Below, in pieces: positions 18,231 through 27,022 of a stretch of 64,000 bases of DNA (position 1 is the stretch's first letter; each line of letters starts with the position of its first letter). Origin of the DNA: Paramicrobacterium fandaimingii (GTDB lineage Bacteria; Actinomycetota; Actinomycetes; Actinomycetales; Microbacteriaceae); assembly GCF_011751745.2 (NCBI RefSeq), contig NZ_CP061170.1, forward strand, positions 2,914,001-2,978,000, in the 5' to 3' direction. The position numbers and the translations under genes are program-made. The notes below the pieces were generated by a model. That model was given only the letters and a program-made list of their open reading frames with translations. It was not told the origin of the DNA and made no database searches.

Positions 18231-18259
18231 TTGACGAGCGCCTCGCTATCGACTAATTT
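18231..18259 (+). promoter_or_regulatory. Promoter of the leaderless TetR gene
   Basis: -35 TTGACG (18231-18236), 17-bp spacer, -10 TAATTT (18254-18259). The expected start, seven bases on, is the A of the ATG at 18266; no ribosome site exists, so a leaderless mRNA is predicted. Confidence 0.65.
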
Positions 18260-18265
18260 GGGCAT

Positions 18266-18883
18266 ATGTCCAAGGCGAATGACCAAATTCCATCGAATTC
18301 TGCGAGAGCAAGCTCCGAGCGCGGCACGTCAGCGCGTGCGAAGTTGCTCGATGCCGCCACCGCGCTCATTGGAGAGGTCGGCTGGAATGCCGTGAGTACC
18401 CGGCTTCTCGCCGACCGTGCTGGCGTGCGATCGGGCCTGGTGCACTATCATTTCGACTCACTTCACGACGTGCTTCGCCTGGCGGCCCTCAGTGAGATGA
18501 AGCGGGCGCTTGACCAGGCGACGACTGCACTTGCCGAACAGCGAGATGACAACTCGTTCGTTGATGCCATGCTCAACGAACTTGACGAATACGACGGCAC
18601 TGACCCGGCGTCTCGCGTCGTCATCGAGGCGTATCTCGCGGCAACTCGGGATCCGGCTCTAAAAGAGAAGATGCGAGACCTGATGGTCGACTTTCGCACT
18701 GCGGTCTCGGCGTCGATCGCCCGCTTAGGCCATCCAGACCCCGATACCGCAGCGGTAGTGCTTCTCGCCGTGCTCGACGGACTCATTCTTCACAAGGGGC
18801 TCGATTCACATATTCCGATGCACGATGCCCTTGCTCTCATTGCGGCATGCCTGAATACCGAAGAGAAAGGACATACACAATGA
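18266..18883 (+). CDS. TetR family transcriptional regulator
   Basis: Ligand-responsive repressor, 205 residues. The N-terminal helix-turn-helix is clear: AKLLDAATALIGEVGWNAVS, then TRLLADRAGVRSGLVHYHF (about residues 24-62). The C-terminal ligand domain includes DPALKEKMRDLMVDFR. The gene overlaps the FAD monooxygenase by four bases (ATGA), so the pair forms one unit; the TetR protein probably senses a compound that the monooxygenase modifies and represses the shared promoter. It is divergent from dnaK, whose upstream region it shares. Confidence 0.93.
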   Translation: MSKANDQIPSNSARASSERGTSARAKLLDAATALIGEVGWNAVSTRLLADRAGVRSGLVHYHFDSLHDVLRLAALSEMKRALDQATTALAEQRDDNSFVDAMLNELDEYDGTDPASRVVIEAYLAATRDPALKEKMRDLMVDFRTAVSASIARLGHPDPDTAAVVLLAVLDGLILHKGLDSHIPMHDALALIAACLNTEEKGHTQ

Positions 18884-20052
18884 AAGCACTCATCTGCGGC
18901 GCAGGAATCACCGGACTGGCCCTCGCAGGCCAGCTTGATCGCAAGGGTTGGGATGTCGTCGTCGTCGACATCGCTCCCGCTCCTCGACCACAGGGGTACA
19001 TGATCGACTTCTCCGGGCCCGGGTTCGAAGCGATGCATCGAATGGGGCTCGGCGAACGGCTGCGCGACGCGGCAAGCTCCGTCGACACATTTCGCTACGT
19101 CGACGGCAGCGGACACACGACGGTGAGCGTCAGGTACGATCTGTTCGTCAAGGCTCTGAACGGTGAGATCGTCAGCATCATGAGACCCGCTCTGGAACGC
19201 GTGCTCAGGGAGTCGCTGAGAGACACTGTGACAATTCGCTACGGAGTCACCGTCGACGCGATCACTGACTCGTCTGTACGGCTCTCCGACGCTACCGAGC
19301 TGCACCCCGACCTGATCGTCGGCGCCGACGGCATCCACTCTCGAATTCGCTCTCTCGTCTTCGGTGAGGAGAACGAGTACGTTCGCGATCTCGGCATGCG
19401 CACAAATGCGTTCATCTTTCACGATCGCGAGATCTACGACGCCGTGGACGGTCAGTTTGTGCTCACCGAAACGCTCGATCGCCAGATGGGCTTCTATGGT
19501 CTTGGGGAAGGGCGTATCGCAACGTTCTCGGTGTACCGCACGACCGATCCGAGTCCTCAGACCGACTCTCGTGAAGAATTGCTCAGTCAGCTCTCGGGAA
19601 TGGGCGAACTTGTCGAGCGCGCACTCGCGAAGGCTCCCCCGTCGCAAGAGATGTACGACGATCAGGTTGCGCAGATCGAGCTGCCGCGCTGGACGAGCGG
19701 ACGGGTGGTGTTGGTTGGCGATGCCGCATACGCGGTATCGCTCGTCGCGGGCCAGGGTGCTTCGCTTGGAGTCGCGGGGGCATATCTCCTGGGCGAGTTG
19801 CTCCCGAGCGCGCGTGATGTTCCCAACGCCCTTCTCGAGTACGAACGCCGGTGGCGACCCGAGACGACGAAGGTGCAGGCGGCCGCGCGTGACCGAGTCG
19901 TCGAGTGGTTCCTGCCGCGCTCCCGAACAACGCTGATGCTGCGGCGCTGGGGGTTCCGTGCAATGCACATACCTGGGCTCAGTCGTGTGATGACTGGCTC
20001 CCTGCTTCCGAAGGATCACCGTTCCCTCGCCGAACTCAGTCGCGCATCGTAA
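18880..20052 (+). CDS. FAD-dependent aromatic monooxygenase (TetX/PHBH-like)
   Basis: Class A flavin monooxygenase of 390 residues that hydroxylates an aromatic or polyketide-like substrate with NAD(P)H and oxygen. Motifs: ALICGAGITGLALAGQLDRK (GxGxxG, FAD), LIVGADGIHSRIRSL (DG motif), VVLVGDAAYAVSLVAGQGAS (GD motif). The ATG at 18880 is favoured over a longer frame by AAAGGA and by the overlap with tetR. Homologues include Tet(X) and rifampicin monooxygenases as well as catabolic enzymes, so antibiotic inactivation is possible but unproven. Confidence 0.9.
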   Translation: MKALICGAGITGLALAGQLDRKGWDVVVVDIAPAPRPQGYMIDFSGPGFEAMHRMGLGERLRDAASSVDTFRYVDGSGHTTVSVRYDLFVKALNGEIVSIMRPALERVLRESLRDTVTIRYGVTVDAITDSSVRLSDATELHPDLIVGADGIHSRIRSLVFGEENEYVRDLGMRTNAFIFHDREIYDAVDGQFVLTETLDRQMGFYGLGEGRIATFSVYRTTDPSPQTDSREELLSQLSGMGELVERALAKAPPSQEMYDDQVAQIELPRWTSGRVVLVGDAAYAVSLVAGQGASLGVAGAYLLGELLPSARDVPNALLEYERRWRPETTKVQAAARDRVVEWFLPRSRTTLMLRRWGFRAMHIPGLSRVMTGSLLPKDHRSLAELSRAS

Positions 20053-20212
20053 TGAAACCGTGTGCGCATCGCCCATCCAAATCAGTAACCTGCGAACGCC
20101 AGCGACGCCGCCACGGTCGGCCACGTGGAGTACAGCAACGCGGCACGACAAGAGCATCTGCAACGATGCACGGAGTTCACAGTGACCACCGCGTGGCGCA
20201 AGCACGACGCCT

Positions 20213-20291
20213 ACTACCCTTGAGCTGTGGTTCCCGTCACTGGAGCCGCGGAATGACGGAAGGATGCTGCGATACATGTGGAGTGTTGAAG
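20213..20291 (+). pseudogene. Diverged duplicate of the antiporter gene leader and start
   Basis: About 79 bases align without gaps to 20869-20947, the leader, ribosome site and first codons of the ion antiporter gene, at about 75 percent identity; the core GACGGAAGGATGCTGCGAT is identical. The antiporter ATG is ATA here (20272), so the copy is dead. It is in the same orientation and lies 656 bases upstream of the intact start, with the small membrane protein gene between the copies. The stretch 20053-20212 before it holds nothing recognisable. Confidence 0.75.
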
Positions 20292-20346
20292 CGTATGTCC
20301 GCACCGCGCAAACACCACAGCCCGTCCTGACGGTCAGACGAACGGT

Positions 20347-20859
20347 ATGAGAGAGCTTCTCCGAGATATCGCATCGGTACCCCACTCACCTGGCATCGTT
20401 CTCTCTATGATTCCGTCGTGGATTCCTCCGTTGGTGGTTCTCATCGATCGGCTAACATCCGCCGATCTGCCCACGTCTGTTCCCACGCATTGGAATGCCA
20501 CCTTTACTGCAGATGCATGGTACGGAACCCAAGCCGCATTCTGGATGTCCTTCCTGCCAGGGCTCATCGGCGCAATCCTGATCTCCGTTGTGGTTCTGAC
20601 GTCGGGCGACGACATCTCCCGCTTCGCTGGAAGCGCTGGTATGGCAGGCGGAACGTTTATCACAGGCGGTATAGCACTCACCTGGTTTAGTTCGTTGTCC
20701 GCAGCCAGGTCTCCGGAACAATCAACCTCGGCATTGCTGAACATCCTTATCTGGACCACGGTCCTTGCTCTGTTAGCGTTCGCGCTCAGCGCCCTGCCGC
20801 GTAAACACCGTAGAGGAACTTCGGGCGGCGAGAGCGTGACTGACGAAGAGTCGGAATAG
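20347..20859 (+). CDS. Small membrane protein with DUF1648-like signature
   Basis: About 170 residues with four hydrophobic segments (near 15-35, 62-86, 93-116, 128-148) and a charged C-terminal tail. LPTSVPTHWNA between helices 1 and 2 resembles the LPxxIPxHW/FN signature of DUF1648 proteins, membrane proteins often linked to SdpI-type immunity; only this short motif supports the link. The ATG at 20347 lacks a strong ribosome site; a second Met at 20407 is possible. GC is lower than in flanking genes, and the gene sits between an intact and a decayed copy of the antiporter start, suggesting insertion. Confidence 0.65.
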   Translation: MRELLRDIASVPHSPGIVLSMIPSWIPPLVVLIDRLTSADLPTSVPTHWNATFTADAWYGTQAAFWMSFLPGLIGAILISVVVLTSGDDISRFAGSAGMAGGTFITGGIALTWFSSLSAARSPEQSTSALLNILIWTTVLALLAFALSALPRKHRRGTSGGESVTDEESE

Positions 20860-20929
20860 GTCCCGGCTCCGGTAGCCTTAAGCAGTGGTTCACGTCGATG
20901 GAACCATGGCACGACGGAAGGATGCTGCG

Positions 20930-22327
20930 ATGCACGTCGAGTGGTGGAGCATTCTCCCTTTTGCCGCATTGCTGCTGTGCATCGCCATTCTTCCGCTGAT
21001 TCCGGCAACAGAGAAGGCCTGGGATCGCAACCTCGTCAAGCTCATCGTCGCTCTTGTGCTCGGTGTGCCGATCGCTCTGTGGTTCATCCTCGCTGGCCAC
21101 CCGGGCATCGTCACCGGCGCACTGATCGAGTACAGCCAGTTCATCATCTTGCTCGGCTCGCTTTTCGTCGCATCGGGGGGCATCTTCCTCTCTGGCGATA
21201 TCAAGGCCACCCCACGCAATAACACGATATTTCTCGCGATCGGCGGCGTGCTCGCGTCGTTTATCGGCACAACGGGCGCTGCGATGCTGCTCATCCGGCC
21301 GATTCTCAACACAAACCAGGAGCGCAAGCACCGCGTCCACACGGTGGTCTTCACCATCTTCATCGTCGCCAACTGCGGTGGCCTTCTCACCCCACTCGGT
21401 GACCCGCCGCTCTTTCTCGGGATGCTGCGAGGCGTTCCCTTCGAATGGACACTGGGCCTCTGGCCGTACTGGCTGTTCGTCAACGTCATGCTGCTACTGA
21501 CGTTCTACGCACTCGATAAGCGCTCGTACGCCACAGAGACCGCAGAGACAATTGAGAAGGACAACGCGACGCAGACGAAGCTCGGGCTGCGCGGCGGCAG
21601 TGGTCTTCTGTTCCTTGCGGTCATCATCATCGCCGTTGCGTTTGTGCCGTCCGTCGATGCGCATGCAATTGAGCACGGCACCGCCGAGTTCGCTGACTGC
21701 ATTCCGTGGCGCGAAATCGTCATGATCGCCGCTGCGGTCGGGTCTCTCCTCATCGGCAACCGCGCCGCCCGCTATGTCGACAACAAGTTCACGTGGGCAC
21801 CGATTCTCGAGGTGGCCGCCCTGTTCATCGGTATCTTCCTCACGATGATGCCGGCGCTCGAATACCTCGGCGAGATTGCACCCAAGCTGCCGCTAACGAA
21901 CATCACCTTGTTCATCTTCTCTGGCGGGCTCTCGTCGGTGCTCGACAATACCCCGACCTACGCCACGTTCTTTGAGATGATCTCCCATATCGATGGTGAG
22001 AACCTCGTGGCCGGAGTGCCCGAAATTCTGCTCATCGCCATCTCCCTCGGGTCGGTGCTGGGCGGGGCGATGACCTACATCGGCAACGGCCCCAACTTCA
22101 TGACCAAGTCGGTCGCGGATTCGGCCGGAGTGCCGATGCCGAGCTTTGGCGGTTACATCCGCTGGTCGCTCACATACCTCGCTCCTGTGCTCGCGGCGAT
22201 GGTGCTGCTGTTCCTCACGGATGACCTCTGGTGGAAGGCGCTCGGCGCAGTCCTCACGCTTCTGCTCGTCGCCCGAGCCGTCTGGATGATTGCGAAGCCT
22301 GCCAAGGAGCGCACCCCGCAGGCCTGA
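20930..22327 (+). CDS. Sodium:proton antiporter-like ion transporter (NhaD/CitMHS type)
   Basis: Integral membrane transporter of 465 residues in the ion transporter superfamily; members annotated as sodium:proton antiporters or citrate-like carriers. About 12-13 helices. Typical signature pieces are VANCGGLLTPLGDPPLFLG, GGLSSVLDNTPTYATF and GGAMTYIGNGPNFMTKSVA, the two inverted helix-break motifs. The ATG at 20930 is chosen because GGAAGGA precedes it; upstream in-frame codons lie in the duplicated leader. The ion specificity cannot be read. A terminator-like hairpin follows. Confidence 0.87.
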   Translation: MHVEWWSILPFAALLLCIAILPLIPATEKAWDRNLVKLIVALVLGVPIALWFILAGHPGIVTGALIEYSQFIILLGSLFVASGGIFLSGDIKATPRNNTIFLAIGGVLASFIGTTGAAMLLIRPILNTNQERKHRVHTVVFTIFIVANCGGLLTPLGDPPLFLGMLRGVPFEWTLGLWPYWLFVNVMLLLTFYALDKRSYATETAETIEKDNATQTKLGLRGGSGLLFLAVIIIAVAFVPSVDAHAIEHGTAEFADCIPWREIVMIAAAVGSLLIGNRAARYVDNKFTWAPILEVAALFIGIFLTMMPALEYLGEIAPKLPLTNITLFIFSGGLSSVLDNTPTYATFFEMISHIDGENLVAGVPEILLIAISLGSVLGGAMTYIGNGPNFMTKSVADSAGVPMPSFGGYIRWSLTYLAPVLAAMVLLFLTDDLWWKALGAVLTLLLVARAVWMIAKPAKERTPQA

Positions 22328-22333
22328 TGCGGA

Positions 22334-22371
22334 TGCCTGTGGATAACTTCCGCAGGCAGGTGCCGATTTTT
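22334..22371 (+). terminator. Hairpin with T-run after the antiporter gene
   Basis: TGCCTG-T-GGA, loop TAACT, TCC-G-CAGGCA: a nine-pair stem with one mismatch, followed by ATTTTTCT at 22366. It lies seven bases past the stop and ahead of the lipoprotein gene. Confidence 0.65.
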
Positions 22372-22385
22372 CTACGCTGATCTTT

Positions 22386-22949
22386 ATGCGTTTCTCGCGG
22401 ATGTGGCGTGCGATGGTGGCACTCGTGTGTGTCGGCGCGCTGTCGCTGAGCGCCACGGCGTGCGCACCAACTGACGCCAAGCCCACGCCAACCCCGACGA
22501 AAACGGCGATCTTCGCCAGCGAAGACGAGGCGCTCCAGGCTGCGGTCGACGTCTACCAGCAGTACAACGCCGCGTTCTTCGAGATGACTTCAGACGAGGA
22601 CATCAGTTCGGACAAATTAAAGCCAATTCTGTCAGAGCCATTCTTCAAAGAATTGACCTCTGATACATACCTCGACGACAAGAATCAATACACAAAAGGG
22701 ATTCCGAGCTTCAACTCCGCGTCAGTGGTCTCACTGGATCAAGACGACGACTCAGTCAAAATGCGCATAAAGCTTTGCCAAGACGTAACGAATGTTCAGA
22801 TCATGGATGAGAACGGCAACGATGTAACACCATCAGACCGCACGGATGTCTTCCCAGTTGAAATTGCGCTCTCGTGGGAAACCAAATCCGAACAACTCAT
22901 TATCGAAGATGAAGGCTCATGGCAGGGCGACGATTTCTGCACCAGTTAA
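22386..22949 (+). CDS. Putative lipoprotein, unknown function
   Basis: 187 residues, family not recognised. A signal sequence (positive start, hydrophobic 8-22) ends at ATAC with Cys26, a plausible lipobox; a PTPTPTK spacer follows. The rest is acidic, with two further Cys residues (in KLCQDV and at the end DDFCTS) that could form a disulfide outside the cell. From about 22600 on, base composition falls well below that of neighbours (Asn/Lys/Ile codons with A/T ends), suggesting acquired DNA. Its end overlaps the next gene by 31 bases. Confidence 0.75.
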   Translation: MRFSRMWRAMVALVCVGALSLSATACAPTDAKPTPTPTKTAIFASEDEALQAAVDVYQQYNAAFFEMTSDEDISSDKLKPILSEPFFKELTSDTYLDDKNQYTKGIPSFNSASVVSLDQDDDSVKMRIKLCQDVTNVQIMDENGNDVTPSDRTDVFPVEIALSWETKSEQLIIEDEGSWQGDDFCTS

Positions 22950-23749
22950 GCCTGGCAATTCTCGTTTCAGTGGTGGCCTCTGTCTTCTTCGGAGGAGCAG
23001 TTTCGGCACAAGGTAAGTGCTCTCCCGAGATGCAGAAACTCGGGTTATGTGCAAATGCCGGAATCAACGATGGAGAGGTCGACGTCGGTGCCGACAAGAC
23101 CAATCCGGGTGATGGCGGGTCCGACGGGCGCGACAACGGCGGCGGTGGTGGCGGCGACAACTCGGGCGGCGGCGACAGCGGCGACGGGGACGCTGATGGC
23201 AAAGAAGAGGCGCATGTCGAGTTTCCGTGCCGCTTCGTTGGGACATGCCCAGACGAGGGATCCGATCCCATCACCATTCACGACCTCGCATCGTTCACCC
23301 CCGCCCCGACTCACGTGACCATGGAGCCGGACGGATGGATGATCGTCGGGCTGCCCGCGAACTTCTATGCCGACGCCGATGTGAACACCGACTCGGGGAA
23401 GCTCTTCGAGTTTCCGATCACCGTGCGGTTCACACCGAGCAGTTATTCGTGGTCGTGGGGAGATGGGTCAACCGCAAACACCGGCACGGGCGGCAGCTCA
23501 TGGAAGAGCCTCGGGGTCGAAGAATTCACCGCGACGGCGACAAGCCACACATACGCCGAAAAAGGTACGTATACGGTGTCGCTGACTGTGAACTACTCGG
23601 TGCAGATCAAGACGTCGGGCACCGGCTGGCTCGACGTTGACGGAACGCTGACGAAGGCGGCATCCGGAGTCACCGCCATCGCCACCACCGCCAATTCCGT
23701 CATTGTCGACAAGGAATGCAATCGCAATCCCACCGGCCCCGGATGCTGA
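22919..23749 (+). CDS. Secreted PKD-domain protein
   Basis: 276 residues: signal peptide 1-30 (cleavage after AVSA), a Gly/Asp-rich linker at about 65-100, and a C-terminal PKD-like Ig domain with SYSWSWGDGS and SHTYAEKGTYTVSLTV, the family's two hallmark strands. Such domains act in cell-surface contacts or carbohydrate binding. The start overlaps the lipoprotein gene by 31 bases in another frame and has GAAGG ahead, so the pair is translationally coupled and probably works together at the surface. Four C-terminal cysteines or fewer could form disulfides. Confidence 0.82.
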   Translation: MAGRRFLHQLSLAILVSVVASVFFGGAVSAQGKCSPEMQKLGLCANAGINDGEVDVGADKTNPGDGGSDGRDNGGGGGGDNSGGGDSGDGDADGKEEAHVEFPCRFVGTCPDEGSDPITIHDLASFTPAPTHVTMEPDGWMIVGLPANFYADADVNTDSGKLFEFPITVRFTPSSYSWSWGDGSTANTGTGGSSWKSLGVEEFTATATSHTYAEKGTYTVSLTVNYSVQIKTSGTGWLDVDGTLTKAASGVTAIATTANSVIVDKECNRNPTGPGC

Positions 23750-23750
23750 G

Positions 23751-24161
23751 CTAATTCCGGCGATTGCGGACGGATGCAGCGATACCAGCGACGACAAGCA
23801 GGGCACCGAGCACAACGAGCGCGGTGATCGTCAATGCTACGGGGTCTACCGTGATCGTGGAGATTGAGAGCACCACTACAACAACGGCGAAGACCAAAAG
23901 AACGATGCCCCAGAAGATCGTGCCGAAGAGCGGTGCCCTTCGCCCCGATGTCTTCGGAGCATCCGGGGCAGGTTGCGGCTGAAACGACGTCGACGCGAAC
24001 GGAGCTGTTGTGTCGGTCTGCGGCTGCGAGAACCACGACTCGGCCGGGTCGATCGGTTCCGTCGAGCCGTGAGCAGTGTTGGCCTGCGCGGAATCCGTTG
24101 CCTCCACCGGCGTGGCGGGGTCTGAATCGTTGCGGTCGGGCGATGTCGGTTCGGTGCTCAT
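23751..24161 (-). CDS. Small membrane protein downstream of PspC
   Basis: 136 residues: a hydrophilic, acidic N-terminal 80 residues, then two helices (FGTIFWGIVLLVFAVVVVVL and LTITALVVLGALLVVAGIA) and a short basic tail. Family not recognised. The ATG at 24161 has GTAAGGAAG ahead and overlaps the pspC stop (ATGA), giving a two-gene operon. Converges with the PKD gene, with one base between the stops. Likely an accessory of the PspC envelope-stress module (inference from position). Confidence 0.78.
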   Translation of the reverse strand: MSTEPTSPDRNDSDPATPVEATDSAQANTAHGSTEPIDPAESWFSQPQTDTTAPFASTSFQPQPAPDAPKTSGRRAPLFGTIFWGIVLLVFAVVVVVLSISTITVDPVALTITALVVLGALLVVAGIAASVRNRRN

Positions 24162-25696
24162 GGTGTCTTCCTTACTGTGACGTCTGCCGTGCCGAACATT
24201 GCGCGCACGTACACGATTGTGATGTCGGACGCATCGGCATTCTCTGCCGCATCGGTCTGCATTGTTGCCGAGGGAAACAGCCCTTGAGGCGTGCCATCCA
24301 TATCGGCGATTCCATTGGAGTCGAGCGTCGCGGCCGCCCCGGCGAATCGAACCTCGACGGGGATGTCGTCGGGAATGATGACATCTGCGGTTCCGAAGCC
24401 GAGCCACAGATTGATGTCGCCTCCGTCGTCCGCGGTGTCGAGCTCACGCAGATCGAGAGTCGCTCGGCCAAGCCCAACCACGTAGCTCTGCGACTGCGCG
24501 GACTCCACCTGCGAGACCCGCCACGTCGTGTCGCCGAATGCCGAGAAGTGCGCCCCCTGCGGCACAATGCCCACGAAAACAAGAGCGATGACAGCGACCG
24601 TCGAGAAGAAGCCGAGCCCACCATTCTCACGACCGCGGATACCCGCGATGATCGTGGCGATAGCAAGCACGGCAAGCGCGCCGGCAATTCCGAACACGGC
24701 TGCGTTCTGCTGCCACCCGAGCGCCGACAGTGCAGCGAGCGCACCGCCGACGACGGCGAGTCCCAAGCTGATCGCGATGTAGCCCGCGCCCGGCTGACGC
24801 TCACGCCAGCGAGCGGCATTCTCTGCACGGCGCTGCGCGTTCTCTCGCATGCGCGCCTCGTGCTGAGCACGCGCAGCGGCCTGGCGCTGCTGAGCAGCGG
24901 CGTAGTGATCGGCGGCCGGTGACGGCGCCCACGCTGGCCCGGCCTGATTCCCGGAGTACGCCGAGTACGGCTCACTCGGAGGTGCGACATACGGAGCACT
25001 CTGCGCGGGAGGCGCCCCAACCGACGGGTCGGTCGGGCCGCCCGCGGCATCCGCCGGGTTGCTGTGCGCTGCTGGCTCCGCGGCCCCGGTGGTTCCGGCT
25101 GCAAAGCTTGACGGCTGCCCACCATCCGGCCCTGCGTGGCCTGCGCTCCAGAATTCGTTGTGTGTGCGGGCATCGTGGGGATGATGAGGACCGCGCTGCG
25201 ACGCCTTTCGAGAGATCGCCACGATAAGCCAGATGATTCCGGCAACGAGCACGATCATCCACCCGGCGCGCAGCATGCCCTCGAGCCAGTTGGGCATCCC
25301 CCACCAGCCGGGCGTTCCCTGCCACCAGAGACCCTGCGAGAACGGAATGAACGTCAAGACAAGAAGCACGCCGATTGCGATCAAGGCGGGATCGAAGATT
25401 CCCTGCAGCATCCGTTGGATATGAATGCGCCCTGTCGTGTCGGGCAGCAGCGCCCAGCCGACCGCATAAGCCAAGAAGATCGGGCCGCCGAGCAGCGCGA
25501 CGACAATGGCGATTCCACGCACGAGCATCGGGTCGAGCCCTGTGCGTTCTGCCACGCCTCCGCAGACGCCGGCCACCCATCTGTCGTCTGTGCGACGCAT
25601 ATTGATGCCGCGGATCCAGTCGAAGAACCCGCCCGGCGCTGACCACCCGTTGGGGCTCGTCTCGGACCGTTGCGATTGTCCATTGTCGTTCGTCAT
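24158..25696 (-). CDS. PspC-domain membrane protein with C-terminal adhesin-like (LiaF) domain
   Basis: 512 residues. The PspC domain is at about 32-95 (RWVAGVCGGVAERTGLDP, then a helix ending WALLPD). More helices follow, then a Pro/Ala/Gln-rich cytoplasmic stretch, further helices, and a C-terminal beta-rich extracellular domain like that of LiaF (GLGRATLDLRELDTADDG). The start at 25696 fits TCTGGAAC ahead and the conserved N-terminus. Divergent to the PspC-type sensor kinase at 25811; such pairs sense envelope stress in actinobacteria and firmicutes. Confidence 0.87.
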   Translation of the reverse strand: MTNDNGQSQRSETSPNGWSAPGGFFDWIRGINMRRTDDRWVAGVCGGVAERTGLDPMLVRGIAIVVALLGGPIFLAYAVGWALLPDTTGRIHIQRMLQGIFDPALIAIGVLLVLTFIPFSQGLWWQGTPGWWGMPNWLEGMLRAGWMIVLVAGIIWLIVAISRKASQRGPHHPHDARTHNEFWSAGHAGPDGGQPSSFAAGTTGAAEPAAHSNPADAAGGPTDPSVGAPPAQSAPYVAPPSEPYSAYSGNQAGPAWAPSPAADHYAAAQQRQAAARAQHEARMRENAQRRAENAARWRERQPGAGYIAISLGLAVVGGALAALSALGWQQNAAVFGIAGALAVLAIATIIAGIRGRENGGLGFFSTVAVIALVFVGIVPQGAHFSAFGDTTWRVSQVESAQSQSYVVGLGRATLDLRELDTADDGGDINLWLGFGTADVIIPDDIPVEVRFAGAAATLDSNGIADMDGTPQGLFPSATMQTDAAENADASDITIVYVRAMFGTADVTVRKTP

Positions 25697-25810
25697 GGTT
25701 CCAGACTGCCGCGGCGATCGACACTGCGCCATGGGGGTTCCCCCTGAACCGACCCTGACTTCCCACCCCGAAGTGCTCTATTCCTCCCCCGGAGATGCTT
25801 GGATTGTTCC

Positions 25811-27022
25811 ATGCAGACCGCCACGATCGTTCGCCCGCGCTTGCGCGTGCTCGGCGGCGTGTGCGCTGGGGTCGCCGAACACACCGGAACTCCCGTGAGT
25901 GCTGTGCGCGCCGTGACGGCGATTCTCGCGCTGTGCGGCGGCGCTGGCCTGCTTCTCTACGCATGGCTGTGGGCGACGACCCCGATCAGCGAGGGCCGCA
26001 CTCCCGTGAAGAGTGTGCTCACGCGCCCCAGCCATGACGCCGCGAGAACGGATGCGGCTGGCTCGCGCGCGCCCGTCACCGAGATTCTTCTCGGCATTGC
26101 CCTGCTTCTCGCCGGTGGCGCCATGATCGCGACGCGGTTAGGTGCCGACATTCCTCTTGCGTTCATCGTTCCCGCCGTCGTCGTCTGCGCCGGTGCTGGG
26201 CTCGCCTGGCGGCAGTTCGACGAGCTTCGCCGCGGCCGCGTTGCGGGCCGCTCAGCCCTCGTCGTTCGCGCCTTGGGCGCCCTCGTGCTCGTGGTGCTGG
26301 GAATTCTGCTGTTCTTCGTGACAGACAATGAGCCAAACATCTGGACGGTGTTCTTCGCAGCATCCGCCGTCTTGCTTGGTGTCGCCGTCGTCGTCGCGCC
26401 GTGGGTTCTGCGGCTGGCACGCGACCTCGCCGACGAGCGGGCGGCGAGAGCACGCGACATCGAACGTTCGGAGGTGGCCGCTCACCTGCACGACTCGGTG
26501 CTGCAGACTCTTGCCCTCATTCAGCAGAAGGCAGAGCCCGGCTCAGACGCGTCGCGCCTGGCTCGGGCACAGGAACGCGAATTGCGTGAGTGGCTCTTCG
26601 CTGAAAACGTCGGCGGACCGCTGGATCTCTCGGCAGAGCTGCGGCGCGCAGCATCCGCTCTCGAAAATGACTTCGCTGCGCGCATCGACGTGATCACCGC
26701 GGGCCTCGCTGTTCCGGAAGCACCCGAGGGCCTGCTCGCTGCCGCACGCGAAGCGATGCTGAACGCGGCCCAACACGCGGGCGGTACAGTGACCGTCTAC
26801 TCCGAATCGTCTCCGTCGAGCATCGAGATCTCCATCTCGGATCGCGGCCCCGGATTCGACGTCGACGCCATTCCTGATGGACACTTCGGGGTGCGGGAGT
26901 CGATTATGGGGCGCTTGAATCGACTGGGCGGAACCGCGACGATTCGCCAAGGGCCGGGCGCAACCGGCACCGAAGTGCTGCTGCGAATGCCCTTCGCGCA
27001 GGAAACGAAGGAGGAAGCATGA
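25811..27022 (+). CDS. PspC-domain sensor histidine kinase (NarL/LiaS type)
   Basis: About 403 residues. The N-terminal PspC domain (RLRVLGGVCAGVAEHTGTP) and several helices form the sensor, followed by a HisKA_3-type phosphoacceptor (SEVAAHLHDSVLQTLALIQQ) and an ATPase domain (AAREAMLNAAQHAGG as N-box; ISDRGPGFDVDAIP as G-box). The start could also be a TTG at 25799, which has GGAG at better distance. Overlaps its response regulator by four bases. Partner and likely input: the divergent PspC/LiaF-like protein. Confidence 0.9.
   Translation: MQTATIVRPRLRVLGGVCAGVAEHTGTPVSAVRAVTAILALCGGAGLLLYAWLWATTPISEGRTPVKSVLTRPSHDAARTDAAGSRAPVTEILLGIALLLAGGAMIATRLGADIPLAFIVPAVVVCAGAGLAWRQFDELRRGRVAGRSALVVRALGALVLVVLGILLFFVTDNEPNIWTVFFAASAVLLGVAVVVAPWVLRLARDLADERAARARDIERSEVAAHLHDSVLQTLALIQQKAEPGSDASRLARAQERELREWLFAENVGGPLDLSAELRRAASALENDFAARIDVITAGLAVPEAPEGLLAAAREAMLNAAQHAGGTVTVYSESSPSSIEISISDRGPGFDVDAIPDGHFGVRESIMGRLNRLGGTATIRQGPGATGTEVLLRMPFAQETKEEA

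Noticed and set aside
18790..20385. 531-codon open frame on the minus strand opposite the FAD monooxygenase
   Set aside because: It is the antisense of a well-supported flavoprotein, has no domain pattern and no ribosome site; long antisense frames are common in GC-rich DNA.
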